Assembly (NCBI GenBank): GCA_949840915.1
Contig: CATKXY010000010.1
Coordinates: 1 to 64,000, forward strand
From: an uncultured Lachnospiraceae bacterium
GTDB lineage: Bacteria; Bacillota; Clostridia; Lachnospirales; Lachnospiraceae
DNA length: 64,000 bases
Direction of reading: 5' to 3'
Shown: positions 24,093 through 32,423 of the stretch, one piece after another
How the letters are laid out: every line of letters starts with the position of its first letter
How positions within the stretch are numbered: position 1 is the stretch's first letter
Program-made: the position numbers and the translations under genes
Notes under the pieces: generated by a model
The model's database searches: none
Told to the model about the DNA's origin: nothing
Seen by the model: the letters and a program-made list of their open reading frames with translations, nothing else

Positions 24093-25906
24093 GTGGTGAC
24101 TACCTCCTTATCATGAAGCTTCTTCTGATAACCCAGCGTGAACATGGGAGAGAACGCATATCCCTCCCGGACATATGCCTCTCCGTCCTCCGCATCCGCA
24201 GAAAGCGAAACCTTAGTCTCTATGGCCGGAATCACGGCTGCTGCCGTCCTGCCGCCGGCCATAAATGCCTCTCTGCATTTATATTCGTACTGAATTTCCT
24301 CTGAATTTGTGCCGTCCGACACGCTCAGGGTGATCCCTGTCATATCCTCGGGATACTCTGTCGTGCCGTAGCATGCCACCATATACTCATTGATCGTCAC
24401 GTCGGCAGCGGGATCGCTCATCTCCAAAACATGGCGCTCGATGCGGATATTGGAGGCGCCTTCCTCAAAGCACACTCTGGTCTGCAGCTTTACCGTCAGA
24501 TCATAAAACTCGATATCCACGGGATCCAAAGTCAAAATTCTTGTCTTGCCCTCCTGCGAAAAAACTGCATGTGTTCTGCACAGACACAGATCCACCTCCT
24601 CACCGCCATGACAGATCTTGGCGCTGCGCACCGTGCCCTCACCGGCATAATGCGTAAAGAACCCGGCCCTGTATTTTTCCTGTATCAAAAAGGGATAGGA
24701 AGCGTCCTGGACATGCTTTGTGCCGATGCCCACTTCCCAGCAAAGCTTTGCCGCATAAGGACGCAGGTCCACGATGGCTCCGCCCTGATCCATATTCACG
24801 CAGGCTCTCATATAGGGATCCGCATACCAGAAAATCTGCTTGTCGGAACCATAGAGAATATCCTTCCACAGCGCGCATTCCGGCTCTGTGTAGGATTTGT
24901 TTGCACGGTAAAAATCCGCAAACTCAGCCATAGTCATATCCACCAGCAGGCCGTCTTTCTTGAGCCGGCCATAGTAGGCCATACCGTCCTCATAAGACTT
25001 TTTCAGAAGCTCATAGGGCTGTTCCCAGCGCCCCATCTTGTTCAGCCAGCCGGGACCGACAAACATCATATTGTAGGCATAGCCGTTGTTATATTTCTCC
25101 AGATGCCTGTACTGATCGATCAGATTATACAGATACGGATATTCCCAGGTCTTCGTATCATAGATCATGCCCCGGAGCACGTTCTGGGGATGCGTCCCGA
25201 AATTGGAACCGTTCCCGTCATAGCAGGCCAGCAAGTCTCTGGACAGATGGGGGATCGCCACGATGCCGCTGTCTTCCGTCTCATCGGCAGCAGGCGCATG
25301 CGTGTTTTGCTTTGACGGAATCCAGGGATTCCACGGACCGCCGTCAAATAAAGTATACCAGGAATTATTGCAGGTGTGATACGCCTTGGGGCCTTCTTCC
25401 CAGCAGGTCGCCACCGCACATTTCACCATCGGATACGTTTCCTTGATATAATTGGTCAAATCCGCATCCATATAATAAGAGCCGGTGGATTCCGGATAGA
25501 AACCGAAGCGTTCATAAAATTTTCCGAACACATCGTCCACAATACTCTTCTTGTCCTCCATGGAGAACATCCAGATACAGAAATCCTTCGTCTTATATTT
25601 CTCGCGAAACTCCTTACAGGGAAGTCCCAGCAGAGATAACGCGATCTCATCCCCATAGGTCTCATGGTGCTCCTTGGCCAGCGCCACGGCCTCATCGTTA
25701 AACAGACTGGCGTAAGTCATCTGTATCGTGACCTTCAGACCGTTCTTATGAGCGGTCTCCTGCTGAAACTTAAAGATATCCAAAGACTCGGTGAGCAGCG
25801 CCTTTCTGCCGATATCCTCCGCCTTCCCCTGCCCGGTAACCTTCTCGGCATACTCGGGAACCATCTCGGGCCGGTGAATGATATTTACTACAAATGTGTT
25901 GTCCAT
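24065..25906 (-). CDS. Uncharacterised 613-residue protein in galactan locus, barrel-like
   Basis: I do not recognise the family with certainty. There is no signal peptide. Residues 1-370 alternate hydrophobic strands and helices in a way that recalls GH38/GH57 or deacetylase-like alpha/beta barrels: an N-terminal FVVNIIHRPEM, VTIQMTYASLF, then FYPESTGSYYMDADLTNYI, VKCAVATCWEEG and a W/N/D-rich loop (FDGGPWNPWIP). The last 200 residues are beta-rich and could form a sandwich as in sugar-processing enzymes. Start is the ATG behind GAGAGGAAAT (an in-frame ATG 12 bp earlier exists). It sits between the importer permease and the zinc-ribbon gene, so a role in handling an imported galactoside is likely. 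DUF3863/3864-type proteins are a possible relation to test. Confidence 0.7.
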   Translation of the reverse strand: MDNTFVVNIIHRPEMVPEYAEKVTGQGKAEDIGRKALLTESLDIFKFQQETAHKNGLKVTIQMTYASLFNDEAVALAKEHHETYGDEIALSLLGLPCKEFREKYKTKDFCIWMFSMEDKKSIVDDVFGKFYERFGFYPESTGSYYMDADLTNYIKETYPMVKCAVATCWEEGPKAYHTCNNSWYTLFDGGPWNPWIPSKQNTHAPAADETEDSGIVAIPHLSRDLLACYDGNGSNFGTHPQNVLRGMIYDTKTWEYPYLYNLIDQYRHLEKYNNGYAYNMMFVGPGWLNKMGRWEQPYELLKKSYEDGMAYYGRLKKDGLLVDMTMAEFADFYRANKSYTEPECALWKDILYGSDKQIFWYADPYMRACVNMDQGGAIVDLRPYAAKLCWEVGIGTKHVQDASYPFLIQEKYRAGFFTHYAGEGTVRSAKICHGGEEVDLCLCRTHAVFSQEGKTRILTLDPVDIEFYDLTVKLQTRVCFEEGASNIRIERHVLEMSDPAADVTINEYMVACYGTTEYPEDMTGITLSVSDGTNSEEIQYEYKCREAFMAGGRTAAAVIPAIETKVSLSADAEDGEAYVREGYAFSPMFTLGYQKKLHDKEVVTTWLNLEKAN

Positions 25907-25951
25907 ATTTCCTCTCATTCCGCCGTTTGCACGGCCTTAAAATCTTTTTGT

Positions 25952-26800
25952 CTAACCCTTTACCGCACCGCTGGTCACACCCGCCACATAGCATTTCTGC
26001 ATGATGACGAACAAAATGGCAATCGGCACGGAAACCAGAAGTCCGCCTGCGCAGAACGCCGAGAAATTCTTATCGATCAATCCCTTATCCAGCATGTTGT
26101 AGAGACCGATTGCCACCGTGAAGTCGGATGAGATGCCGGAGTTCAGCATCAGCTTCGCCAATACAAAATCTCCCCACGGGATCAGGAAAGAGCTGATGAT
26201 CTGATACACAATAATCGGTTTGCACAGCGGAATCACCACTTTGGTAAAGATGGCCGCCTCGGATGCGCCCTCTATTTTGGCCGCCTCACGCAGGGAGGTG
26301 GGAATGGTGTCCATAAAGCCCTTCACGATCAGGAAGCCCAGACCGGAGCCGGCAGAATATACGATGATCATGCCCACATGGCTGTTGGTCAGACCGATCA
26401 TTTTCATGACAAAGTAGACTGCCACCATCAGAAGGGGACCCGGAAACATATTCAAAATCAGCGAAAAGCTCATCAGGCCCTTCCTACCGTTAAAACGCAT
26501 ACAGCTCATGGCATAACTGACCATCACCACAAAAATTGTGGAAACAATACAGGTGAAGATGGCGATGATCAAAGTGTTCTTGAACCAGGCCATATACTGA
26601 AGCACCGAATCCGGCTTGAACAATACTCTGTAAAAATTGTTCAGAGAATAGCTCTCCGGGAAGAAACGCCAGGTATTGATTCCCGGATGTGCGCTGAAGG
26701 CAGTCACCACCAGCCACAGAATGGGAACCAGCCAGATGACGGCCAATATAGTCAGGAGAAGATGTGTGCCGATCATAGATATCGTTTTCTTTACTTTCAT
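25952..26800 (-). CDS. Sugar ABC importer permease, MalG-type
   Basis: The 282-residue protein has six membrane helices and the cytoplasmic EAA loop (LREAAKIEGASEAAIFTKVV) that contacts the ATPase. It ends in the typical AGVTSGAVKG of MalG/GanQ proteins. The start overlaps the MalF stop codon as TGATG. With the permease and binding protein upstream it forms a CUT1-family importer for oligosaccharides, here most likely beta-1,4-galacto-oligosaccharides by context. No ATPase gene lies in the locus, so a shared MsmX/MalK-type ATPase encoded elsewhere is presumably used. Confidence 0.92.
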   Translation of the reverse strand: MKVKKTISMIGTHLLLTILAVIWLVPILWLVVTAFSAHPGINTWRFFPESYSLNNFYRVLFKPDSVLQYMAWFKNTLIIAIFTCIVSTIFVVMVSYAMSCMRFNGRKGLMSFSLILNMFPGPLLMVAVYFVMKMIGLTNSHVGMIIVYSAGSGLGFLIVKGFMDTIPTSLREAAKIEGASEAAIFTKVVIPLCKPIIVYQIISSFLIPWGDFVLAKLMLNSGISSDFTVAIGLYNMLDKGLIDKNFSAFCAGGLLVSVPIAILFVIMQKCYVAGVTSGAVKG

Positions 26801-28236
26801 CACCTATATTCCTCCTCTCTGCCGCCCGCGATCATTCTTGAGAACGAAAGCAGCGTAAATACCGCGCAGATAATAAACACAATAATTCCGATCACAGACG
26901 CCATCTTGTAGTTGTAGTACTCATTGGTCAGTCTGAACAGCCAGGTGACCAGCAGATCCACTTCCTTGGCGTTGGAGTTTGCCAATAGCTGATCGGAGGT
27001 GATGAACACGTCCTGCGTCAGCAGATAGATCACATTAAAGTTGTTGATGTTCTTGACAAAATCAGTAATCAGCGCGGGACCCTGAATAAACAATACATAG
27101 GGCATGGTAATCTTACAGAATATCTGGAATTTATTGGCGCCGTCGAGTCTTGCGCTCTCAATCTGATCCGTGGGTATATTCATGAGCACACCCGTCGCAA
27201 TCAGCATCTGATAAGGCACACCCACCCAGATATTAATCAAGATGATCATGGCCTTTGCCCAGTTGGGATCTGTCAGGAACGGGATATAGGTCAGCCTCGG
27301 ATTCACCAGACCGATATTCTGCAAAAATCCCGTAACACCGATATTGGAACAGATCGTATTCACGATGCCGGCGTTCGCGAAGAAATTACGCACCAGCAAG
27401 AGCGTTACAAACTGGGGTACCGCAATGGCGATCACAAACAGCGTTCTCCAGAAGGCAGGCCATTTGGTCGTGGCATTGTTGATGAGCTTTGCCAACAGGA
27501 TACCGCCGATAAAAGTGGTAACCGTAGCCAGAACAGCCCACAGCAGCGTCCACCCCAGAATCTTTCTGAAGGCATATCCAAAGCTGATGGTAATACTGTT
27601 TGTAAACAGATTTTTAAAGTTGTCAAATCCCACCCAGGTAAACAGCGAGCTGGGCGGCATATGCTTCTGGTCATAATTGGTAAACGCCACTGCGATCAAG
27701 ACCAGTATGGGGATAATATTCATCAGGACAACACCCACTGTGGGCAGCGCCAGCAGTGTGATGTGGAATCTGTCATTCACCAGCGCCCTCATGTCCTCCC
27801 GGAAGGTGTTGATATGTTCTCCTCTTTCCTTTTTGAGCTGTAATTGATAGACAAGCTTGATATTCCATATCCATATCAGAATAAACACAAATATAAAAAA
27901 CAACGTGATGACTGACGTCAGCAAAATCATAAAGGAATTGTCATAGTCATTCATCGTGCTCTGCAAAGTCAGAGGATCAAATGTCTGTTCCATCTGTACA
28001 TCACCCAAGGTGTCAAATTTTGACAAACTCGGGACGCCAAACAGGACGACCAGCAGAATAAATCCGATCTGCACCGCCGTCATCAAAATACCGTTCACAA
28101 ACTGTTTTCTGGCAAAGTATCCCGCTCCCATGATAACAGTGGACAGCTTCACCCAAATATCTCCCTTTGCCAGAGCATTTCCAAAGGCCGCTTTTTTGAT
28201 CTTATTTTCGCTCTTTTGATCCTTCTCCGCTTTCAT
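26800..28236 (-). CDS. Sugar ABC importer permease, MalF-type
   Basis: The 478-residue protein is longer than many MalF-type permeases because of an N-terminal region with an additional 150 residues and several helices, including a DUF-like start (KLSTVIMGAGYFARKQFVNG) seen in GanP-type permeases. The transport core shows the EAA loop (IESARLDGANKFQIFCKIT). It pairs with MalG, whose gene overlaps by one base. A hairpin and 100 bp separate it from the binding-protein gene, a usual way of lowering permease relative to binding protein. Confidence 0.92.
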   Translation of the reverse strand: MKAEKDQKSENKIKKAAFGNALAKGDIWVKLSTVIMGAGYFARKQFVNGILMTAVQIGFILLVVLFGVPSLSKFDTLGDVQMEQTFDPLTLQSTMNDYDNSFMILLTSVITLFFIFVFILIWIWNIKLVYQLQLKKERGEHINTFREDMRALVNDRFHITLLALPTVGVVLMNIIPILVLIAVAFTNYDQKHMPPSSLFTWVGFDNFKNLFTNSITISFGYAFRKILGWTLLWAVLATVTTFIGGILLAKLINNATTKWPAFWRTLFVIAIAVPQFVTLLLVRNFFANAGIVNTICSNIGVTGFLQNIGLVNPRLTYIPFLTDPNWAKAMIILINIWVGVPYQMLIATGVLMNIPTDQIESARLDGANKFQIFCKITMPYVLFIQGPALITDFVKNINNFNVIYLLTQDVFITSDQLLANSNAKEVDLLVTWLFRLTNEYYNYKMASVIGIIVFIICAVFTLLSFSRMIAGGREEEYR

Positions 28237-28273
28237 GCTATCCCGCTCCTCTCACGCAGTTTTTTAGTCAGTA

Positions 28274-28310
28274 AACGCCCCACTGCTACCTCATGCTGCA
28301 GTGAGGCGTT
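28274..28310 (-). terminator. Intercistronic stem-loop between malE-like and malF-like genes
   Basis: AACGCCCCACTGC (28274-28286) pairs with GCAGTGAGGCGTT (28298-28310) with a single C-A mismatch. No T-run follows on the minus strand, so partial termination or 3'-end protection of the binding-protein mRNA is more likely than full termination. Confidence 0.55.
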
Positions 28311-28336
28311 ACCGTAACACCTATTCTTTAAAACGC

Positions 28337-29650
28337 TTATTGTGCCGGAGCAGTGATACCGTCCACCGCATTATCCAGCAGAGTCTGAAGGTCTGTGCCG
28401 TCGGAATTGCCGGAAGCAAGAATCTGACCCAGAGTCTGTGCGGGAACCCAATACTGATTGCCTACTCGCTGAGGAGTTGCGTATGCCGCCTGTGCAGCCA
28501 GTGCAGAGATGGCGGGATCGTTCTGTACGGCGTCGGAAGCTGCTGCCGCAAGGTTCGCAGGGCCAAGGCCTCTCGCCTCATAACGTGCAACCTGAGTCTC
28601 CTCATTGGTCAGATACTCTGCCAGGATCATGGACCAGCCCACAAACTTGGAATGAGGATTTACACCGATGAGCTTATATCCGGAGAAGGAAGACATCTGC
28701 TTCTGCTGACCTGCAACAGTGAAGGTGGGAAGCTTGGTCGCCGCATAATTCTCACCCCATGCAGTCTGTGCAGTCTCTGCTCTCCAGGTTCCGTTTACAC
28801 ATGCGCAGATGGTTCCTGCAGAAATTGCGGTAGCCTGATCGGCATCAGTCATATCCACAAACACACCCGTCGCAAACAGATCCAGAATTCCCTGTGCCAC
28901 ATCCGTTGCCCCGGCCGCATTCCATGTGCAGCTGTTAGTGCCGTCGTCATTCAGAGTCAGATCATAGCCCGCTCCCTTGAACAGAGAGTAGATATACCAG
29001 CCGTCGGACACATTCATTGCGATCTTTTTGTTTGCTTTCTTTGCGGCCTCGATCATGGCGTCCATGGACTTTACGTCATCCTCGGTAAATACCGAAGCGT
29101 CATAAAACATGAAATAGCCGTTGTCTGCCGTCATAGGATATGCGTAGAGCTTTCCGTCAATGGTTGCAGCCTCAATGGAGCCGGCCACATTCGCAGTTTT
29201 CACGTCAAAGGTATAGGTGGCAGCCACCTCCTGCAGTGCGCCTGCAGCTACCAGTTCCATGATCTGATCGTCAGCGAAAGCGAATACATCGGGAGCCGCC
29301 TCCACATCCACCAGTATGTCGTCCTTTGCCTTGGACTCGGATTTTGCGCCCAGAGTGATGTCAAAGTCCACATCGGAATACTGTGCCTTGAAATCCTCTA
29401 TACGTCCCAGCGTAAACTCCTGATCCTCCTCGGATGCCCACACGGTAAGCTGCACGGTTCCGTTGGTGTTGGCAATCAGATTTGCGATGATATCATCATT
29501 AGATACCTCGGGCGTCTGACTGGACACTTCAGGCGCGCTGCTCTGCTGGGGCTGGCTGGGCTGGGAAGGGGTGTTCTTGTTACCGCATCCGGTAAGCATC
29601 CCTGCTACCATGGTGCCTGCCAGCGCCAATGACAATAATTTCTTTTTCAT
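28337..29650 (-). CDS. Sugar-binding lipoprotein of ABC importer, MalE-type
   Basis: The 437-residue protein has a lipoprotein signal peptide with lipobox MLTGC (Cys at 22), a Ser/Pro/Gln-rich linker (to about 50), and a family 1 extracellular binding domain (VQLTVWASEEDQEFTLGRIE, PDVFAFADDQIMELVAAGAL). It is anchored outside the membrane and delivers oligosaccharide to the MalF/MalG-type permeases encoded next. AAGGAGG precedes the ATG. Its promoter carries a LacI-type operator, so it is probably the induced first gene of the importer-hydrolase operon. Confidence 0.93.
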   Translation of the reverse strand: MKKKLLSLALAGTMVAGMLTGCGNKNTPSQPSQPQQSSAPEVSSQTPEVSNDDIIANLIANTNGTVQLTVWASEEDQEFTLGRIEDFKAQYSDVDFDITLGAKSESKAKDDILVDVEAAPDVFAFADDQIMELVAAGALQEVAATYTFDVKTANVAGSIEAATIDGKLYAYPMTADNGYFMFYDASVFTEDDVKSMDAMIEAAKKANKKIAMNVSDGWYIYSLFKGAGYDLTLNDDGTNSCTWNAAGATDVAQGILDLFATGVFVDMTDADQATAISAGTICACVNGTWRAETAQTAWGENYAATKLPTFTVAGQQKQMSSFSGYKLIGVNPHSKFVGWSMILAEYLTNEETQVARYEARGLGPANLAAAASDAVQNDPAISALAAQAAYATPQRVGNQYWVPAQTLGQILASGNSDGTDLQTLLDNAVDGITAPAQ

Positions 29651-29703
29651 AATACTGTCCTCCTTGTTCTTTAGAGTTTTTCACTCCCGTTCCGACACGT
29701 TTT

Positions 29704-29759
29704 GCGCAATCGGTTGTTCTATGTGTGCTAATATTATCATTCCCTAAAGTATCTGTCAA
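29704..29759 (-). promoter_or_regulatory. Promoter and LacI-type operator of the galactan operon
   Basis: On the minus strand TTGACA (29754-29759) and TAATAT (29731-29736) are 17 bp apart. Downstream, on the plus strand, lies GCGCAATCGGTTGTTC (29704-29719), an imperfect palindrome akin to the operators at 30946 and 31094. Repressor bound here would sit just after the transcription start of the malE-like gene. Confidence 0.65.
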
Positions 29760-29842
29760 TATCCTTTTTGATTATTCTGACATTTTTTCTAAGTCCGAAA
29801 TCTCATTTTTATCTAATCTGCACAATTTTTTATGGGCAATTA

Positions 29843-29871
29843 ACAAAAAAGGGTTATTGAGTAGAACCCTT
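29843..29871 (-). terminator. lacI intrinsic terminator
   Basis: On the minus strand AAGGGTT and AACCCTT form a stem over a 9-base loop and are followed by TTTTTTGTT. The stop codon of the LacI-family gene lies inside the loop. Confidence 0.75.
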
Positions 29872-30879
29872 CAGCGCCACTTCATAGTCCAGATAGGTGA
29901 TTTCCTCCACCGCTTCCTCTGCAATCAGCCGAAACAGGTTTTTTGCCGCCACTACGCCCAGATTTCTGGGATCATAACGCAGAGACGTGACGGCGGGTAA
30001 ACTGTTTTCCAGAAGAATGCTGTCATAGAAGGAGGCCACCCGGATCTGCTCCGGTATGACAATACCTCCGCTTTTCAATTTCTCTAAAGCATTGCTGCAG
30101 ATTCTGTCGTCCATGCAGATGATGCAATCGGCCTGACTGCGCAGACAGTCCTCCACGGCATGCTCAACATCCGTCCGTTCCTTACAGTCCATATAGATGT
30201 CGGCCTCCTCAGGTTTTAAGCCATTTGCCCGCAGTCCCTCCAGAAATCCTTCCTTCCTGGTCTCATTTACCACATGATTACTGTCTCCTCCTATCAGCGC
30301 CAGCTTCTTTAAATCCTTCATCAGCAGAATGGAGGTCAGTTCCCGGCAGGCCGCCCTGTGGTCATTGTCGATCTGAATGACATCCGGAACCGGAGTGCTC
30401 CCGATCACCACAAACGGAATATCCATGCTTTTCAGGAAATTTACACGTTCGTCCTCCACCAGCGTGCGCCCCAGAATGACGCCGTCTACCTTATGATTCA
30501 GCACAATACGGGCCAGTTGGGACATATCCCGGTCATAAACCATGGCCAGCAGAATATCATAGTCGTGGGCGGCCGCCACCTCGCTGATACCCAGCATGCA
30601 GCGCTGAAAGAACGGCAGATCCGTCATACCGGAGTCTCCCGGCATCACCCACGCGATGTTATAGGTTCGAAGCTGCGCAAGTCCTCTGGCCATGGGATTG
30701 GGGTGATAATTGTATTTGTCGATATAGGCCAGAACCTTCTCCCTGGTCTCGGCCCCGATTCTTCCCTTGCCCGATATGGCCCTGGATACGGTGGTCTTGG
30801 AGATATGCAATGCCTCCGCAATATCCGAAATAGTCATACGGTTGGATTCCCTCATAATGTGTTCATTATTTTCCGACAT
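29854..30879 (-). CDS. LacI-family repressor of the galactan/galactose genes
   Basis: The 341-residue protein has the LacI helix-turn-helix and hinge (MTISDIAEALHISKTTVSRA, then YHPNPMARGL) and a sugar-binding sensor domain (IDNDHRAACRELTSILL, IICMDDRICSNALEKL, VTSLRYDPRNLGVVAAKNLF). The start is the ATG ten bases after GAGAGG; another ATG nine bases upstream is too close to that site. It lies between the malE-like and galK promoters, each of which, like its own, carries a similar palindrome. It probably represses all three until galactose or an oligosaccharide is present. Confidence 0.92.
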   Translation of the reverse strand: MSENNEHIMRESNRMTISDIAEALHISKTTVSRAISGKGRIGAETREKVLAYIDKYNYHPNPMARGLAQLRTYNIAWVMPGDSGMTDLPFFQRCMLGISEVAAAHDYDILLAMVYDRDMSQLARIVLNHKVDGVILGRTLVEDERVNFLKSMDIPFVVIGSTPVPDVIQIDNDHRAACRELTSILLMKDLKKLALIGGDSNHVVNETRKEGFLEGLRANGLKPEEADIYMDCKERTDVEHAVEDCLRSQADCIICMDDRICSNALEKLKSGGIVIPEQIRVASFYDSILLENSLPAVTSLRYDPRNLGVVAAKNLFRLIAEEAVEEITYLDYEVALKGSTQ

Positions 30880-30945
30880 ATACCTCATTCCTCTCTCTTT
30901 ACTGCAATTTCCATGTTTTAACAGTTTGCGCCATGTTTCTATATT

Positions 30946-31007
30946 TTGTGCAACCAGTTGCGCAATTAAATTGTTTGTAGTTTATCAATTTTCATGTACG
31001 CTGTCAA
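30946..31007 (-). promoter_or_regulatory. lacI promoter with operator
   Basis: On the minus strand TTGACA (31002-31007) and TAAACT (30979-30984) have a 17-bp spacer. The palindrome TTGTGCAACCAGTTGCGCAA (30946-30965, plus-strand reading; 8 of 10 bases match between arms) follows the -10, implying autorepression. A further half-site GTTTGCGC lies at 30924-30931. Confidence 0.65.
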
Positions 31008-31045
31008 TATCTTTTGGGTTTTATATATTTTTCCATACATTTTAA

Positions 31046-31111
31046 TTGACTTTTTGCCAAAACTGGTATAAGTTAAACTCATAATACAGGCTATGCGTAA
31101 CCGTTTGCGCA
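31046..31111 (+). promoter_or_regulatory. galK promoter with operator
   Basis: TTGACT (31046-31051) and an extended -10 TGGTATAAG (box 31067-31072) lie 15 bp apart, a little short. The palindrome TGCGTAACCGTTTGCGCA (31094-31111; 7 of 9 arm bases match) follows and sits just before the galK ribosome site. Confidence 0.6.
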
Positions 31112-31126
31112 GAATGGAGGCGTAAC

Positions 31127-32407
31127 ATGACACACACTTCAGTTTTAGCACAGCAATTTGCTGACGGCACACAGGATCATCTGTTGGCGGATATCTATGT
31201 AGACCGCAGTCGGATCCCTTACCAGAGAGACCGATATGTCAAAGCAGTCGAAACTTATGTTCAATGCTTCGGCCAGGGAGAAGCCGCCGTCTACTCCGCC
31301 CCCGGAAGAAGCGAGATCGGAGGCAATCACACAGACCACCAACGGGGCCAGGTACTGGCCGCAGGCATCAATCTGGACGCCATAGCCATAGTCGGCAGAA
31401 CCGACGACGGCGTCATCCGCGTCAAGTCCGACGGTTATGATATGCTTGCCATAGATACCGAAGCTCTGGCTCCCGAAGAATCCGAGAAAGAGACCACAGC
31501 CGCTCTGATCAAGGGCGTGGCCGCAGGCATGAAACAGCACGGCTTTCACATCGGCGGCTTTCAGGCTTATGTCACCAGCGATGTACTGATCGGCGCGGGA
31601 CTTTCCTCCTCCGCCGCTTTTGAAGTTCTCATCGGCACCATTCTTTCAGGCCTTTATAATGACATGAAAGTCTCTCCTGTCGAGATTGCCATTATCAGTC
31701 AATATGCGGAGAATGTCTATTTCGGCAAACCCTGCGGACTGATGGATCAGATGGCCTGCTCAGTGGGAAGCCTTGTGCATATTGACTTTGCGGATATTTC
31801 AGAGCCCGCCGTGGAGAAAGTTGAATTTGATCTGGATAATGCGGGATACAGCCTGTGCATCACAGACACGAAAGGCTCCCACGCCAATCTCACCGCTGAT
31901 TATGCGGCGATACCGGCAGAGATGAAGGCCGTAGCCGGCATGTTCGGAAAAGAAGTGCTGACCGAGGTTTCTGAGCAGGATATCCTTGCCGCCATCCCGA
32001 GGATCAGGGAGAGTCTGGGAGACCGGGCGCTTCTGCGGGCACTGCATTTTTATGAGGAGAACAAACGTGTCATGGCGGAGGTATCTGCCCTGAAAACCGC
32101 GGATATCCCGGCATTTCTGGAGACGGTCAAGGCCTCCGGCGCCTCCTCCTTCCAGTATCTGCAAAATGTCTATACCAGCCATGACATCACCTCCCAGAAC
32201 ATGTCCGTGGCGCTGGCCGTCAGTGATATCTCTCTGGGGAGCGACGGCACAAGCCGCGTCCATGGGGGCGGCTTCGCCGGAACCATTCAGGCCTTTGTAA
32301 AAAACACCGCCGTGGAAACATATAAAAATACCATGGATGCCGTCTTCGGCGAAGACTCCTGCAAAATCCTGAAGATCCGTAAGTACGGCGGCATGAAGGT
32401 TATCTAG
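31127..32407 (+). CDS. galK: Galactokinase
   Basis: The 426-residue GHMP kinase phosphorylates galactose to galactose-1-phosphate, the first Leloir step. It shows the galactokinase signature GRSEIGGNHTDHQRG (about 60-74; catalytic-region Glu/His/Asp), the ATP-binding GAGLSSSAAFE (about 157-167) and the third GHMP motif SRVHGGGFAGTIQAF near the end. GGAGG lies upstream of the ATG, right after the LacI-type operator. galT follows after 16 bp. It feeds on galactose released by the GH42/GH53 enzymes encoded divergently. Confidence 0.96.
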   Translation: MTHTSVLAQQFADGTQDHLLADIYVDRSRIPYQRDRYVKAVETYVQCFGQGEAAVYSAPGRSEIGGNHTDHQRGQVLAAGINLDAIAIVGRTDDGVIRVKSDGYDMLAIDTEALAPEESEKETTAALIKGVAAGMKQHGFHIGGFQAYVTSDVLIGAGLSSSAAFEVLIGTILSGLYNDMKVSPVEIAIISQYAENVYFGKPCGLMDQMACSVGSLVHIDFADISEPAVEKVEFDLDNAGYSLCITDTKGSHANLTADYAAIPAEMKAVAGMFGKEVLTEVSEQDILAAIPRIRESLGDRALLRALHFYEENKRVMAEVSALKTADIPAFLETVKASGASSFQYLQNVYTSHDITSQNMSVALAVSDISLGSDGTSRVHGGGFAGTIQAFVKNTAVETYKNTMDAVFGEDSCKILKIRKYGGMKVI

Positions 32408-32423
32408 AGAGGAGGTTTTAAGG

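Noticed and set aside
25904..25906. Identification of the 613-residue protein as lacto-N-biose/galacto-N-biose phosphorylase (GH112)
   Set aside because: Considered because of the galactose context, but the protein is shorter than that family and I could not find its typical motifs.
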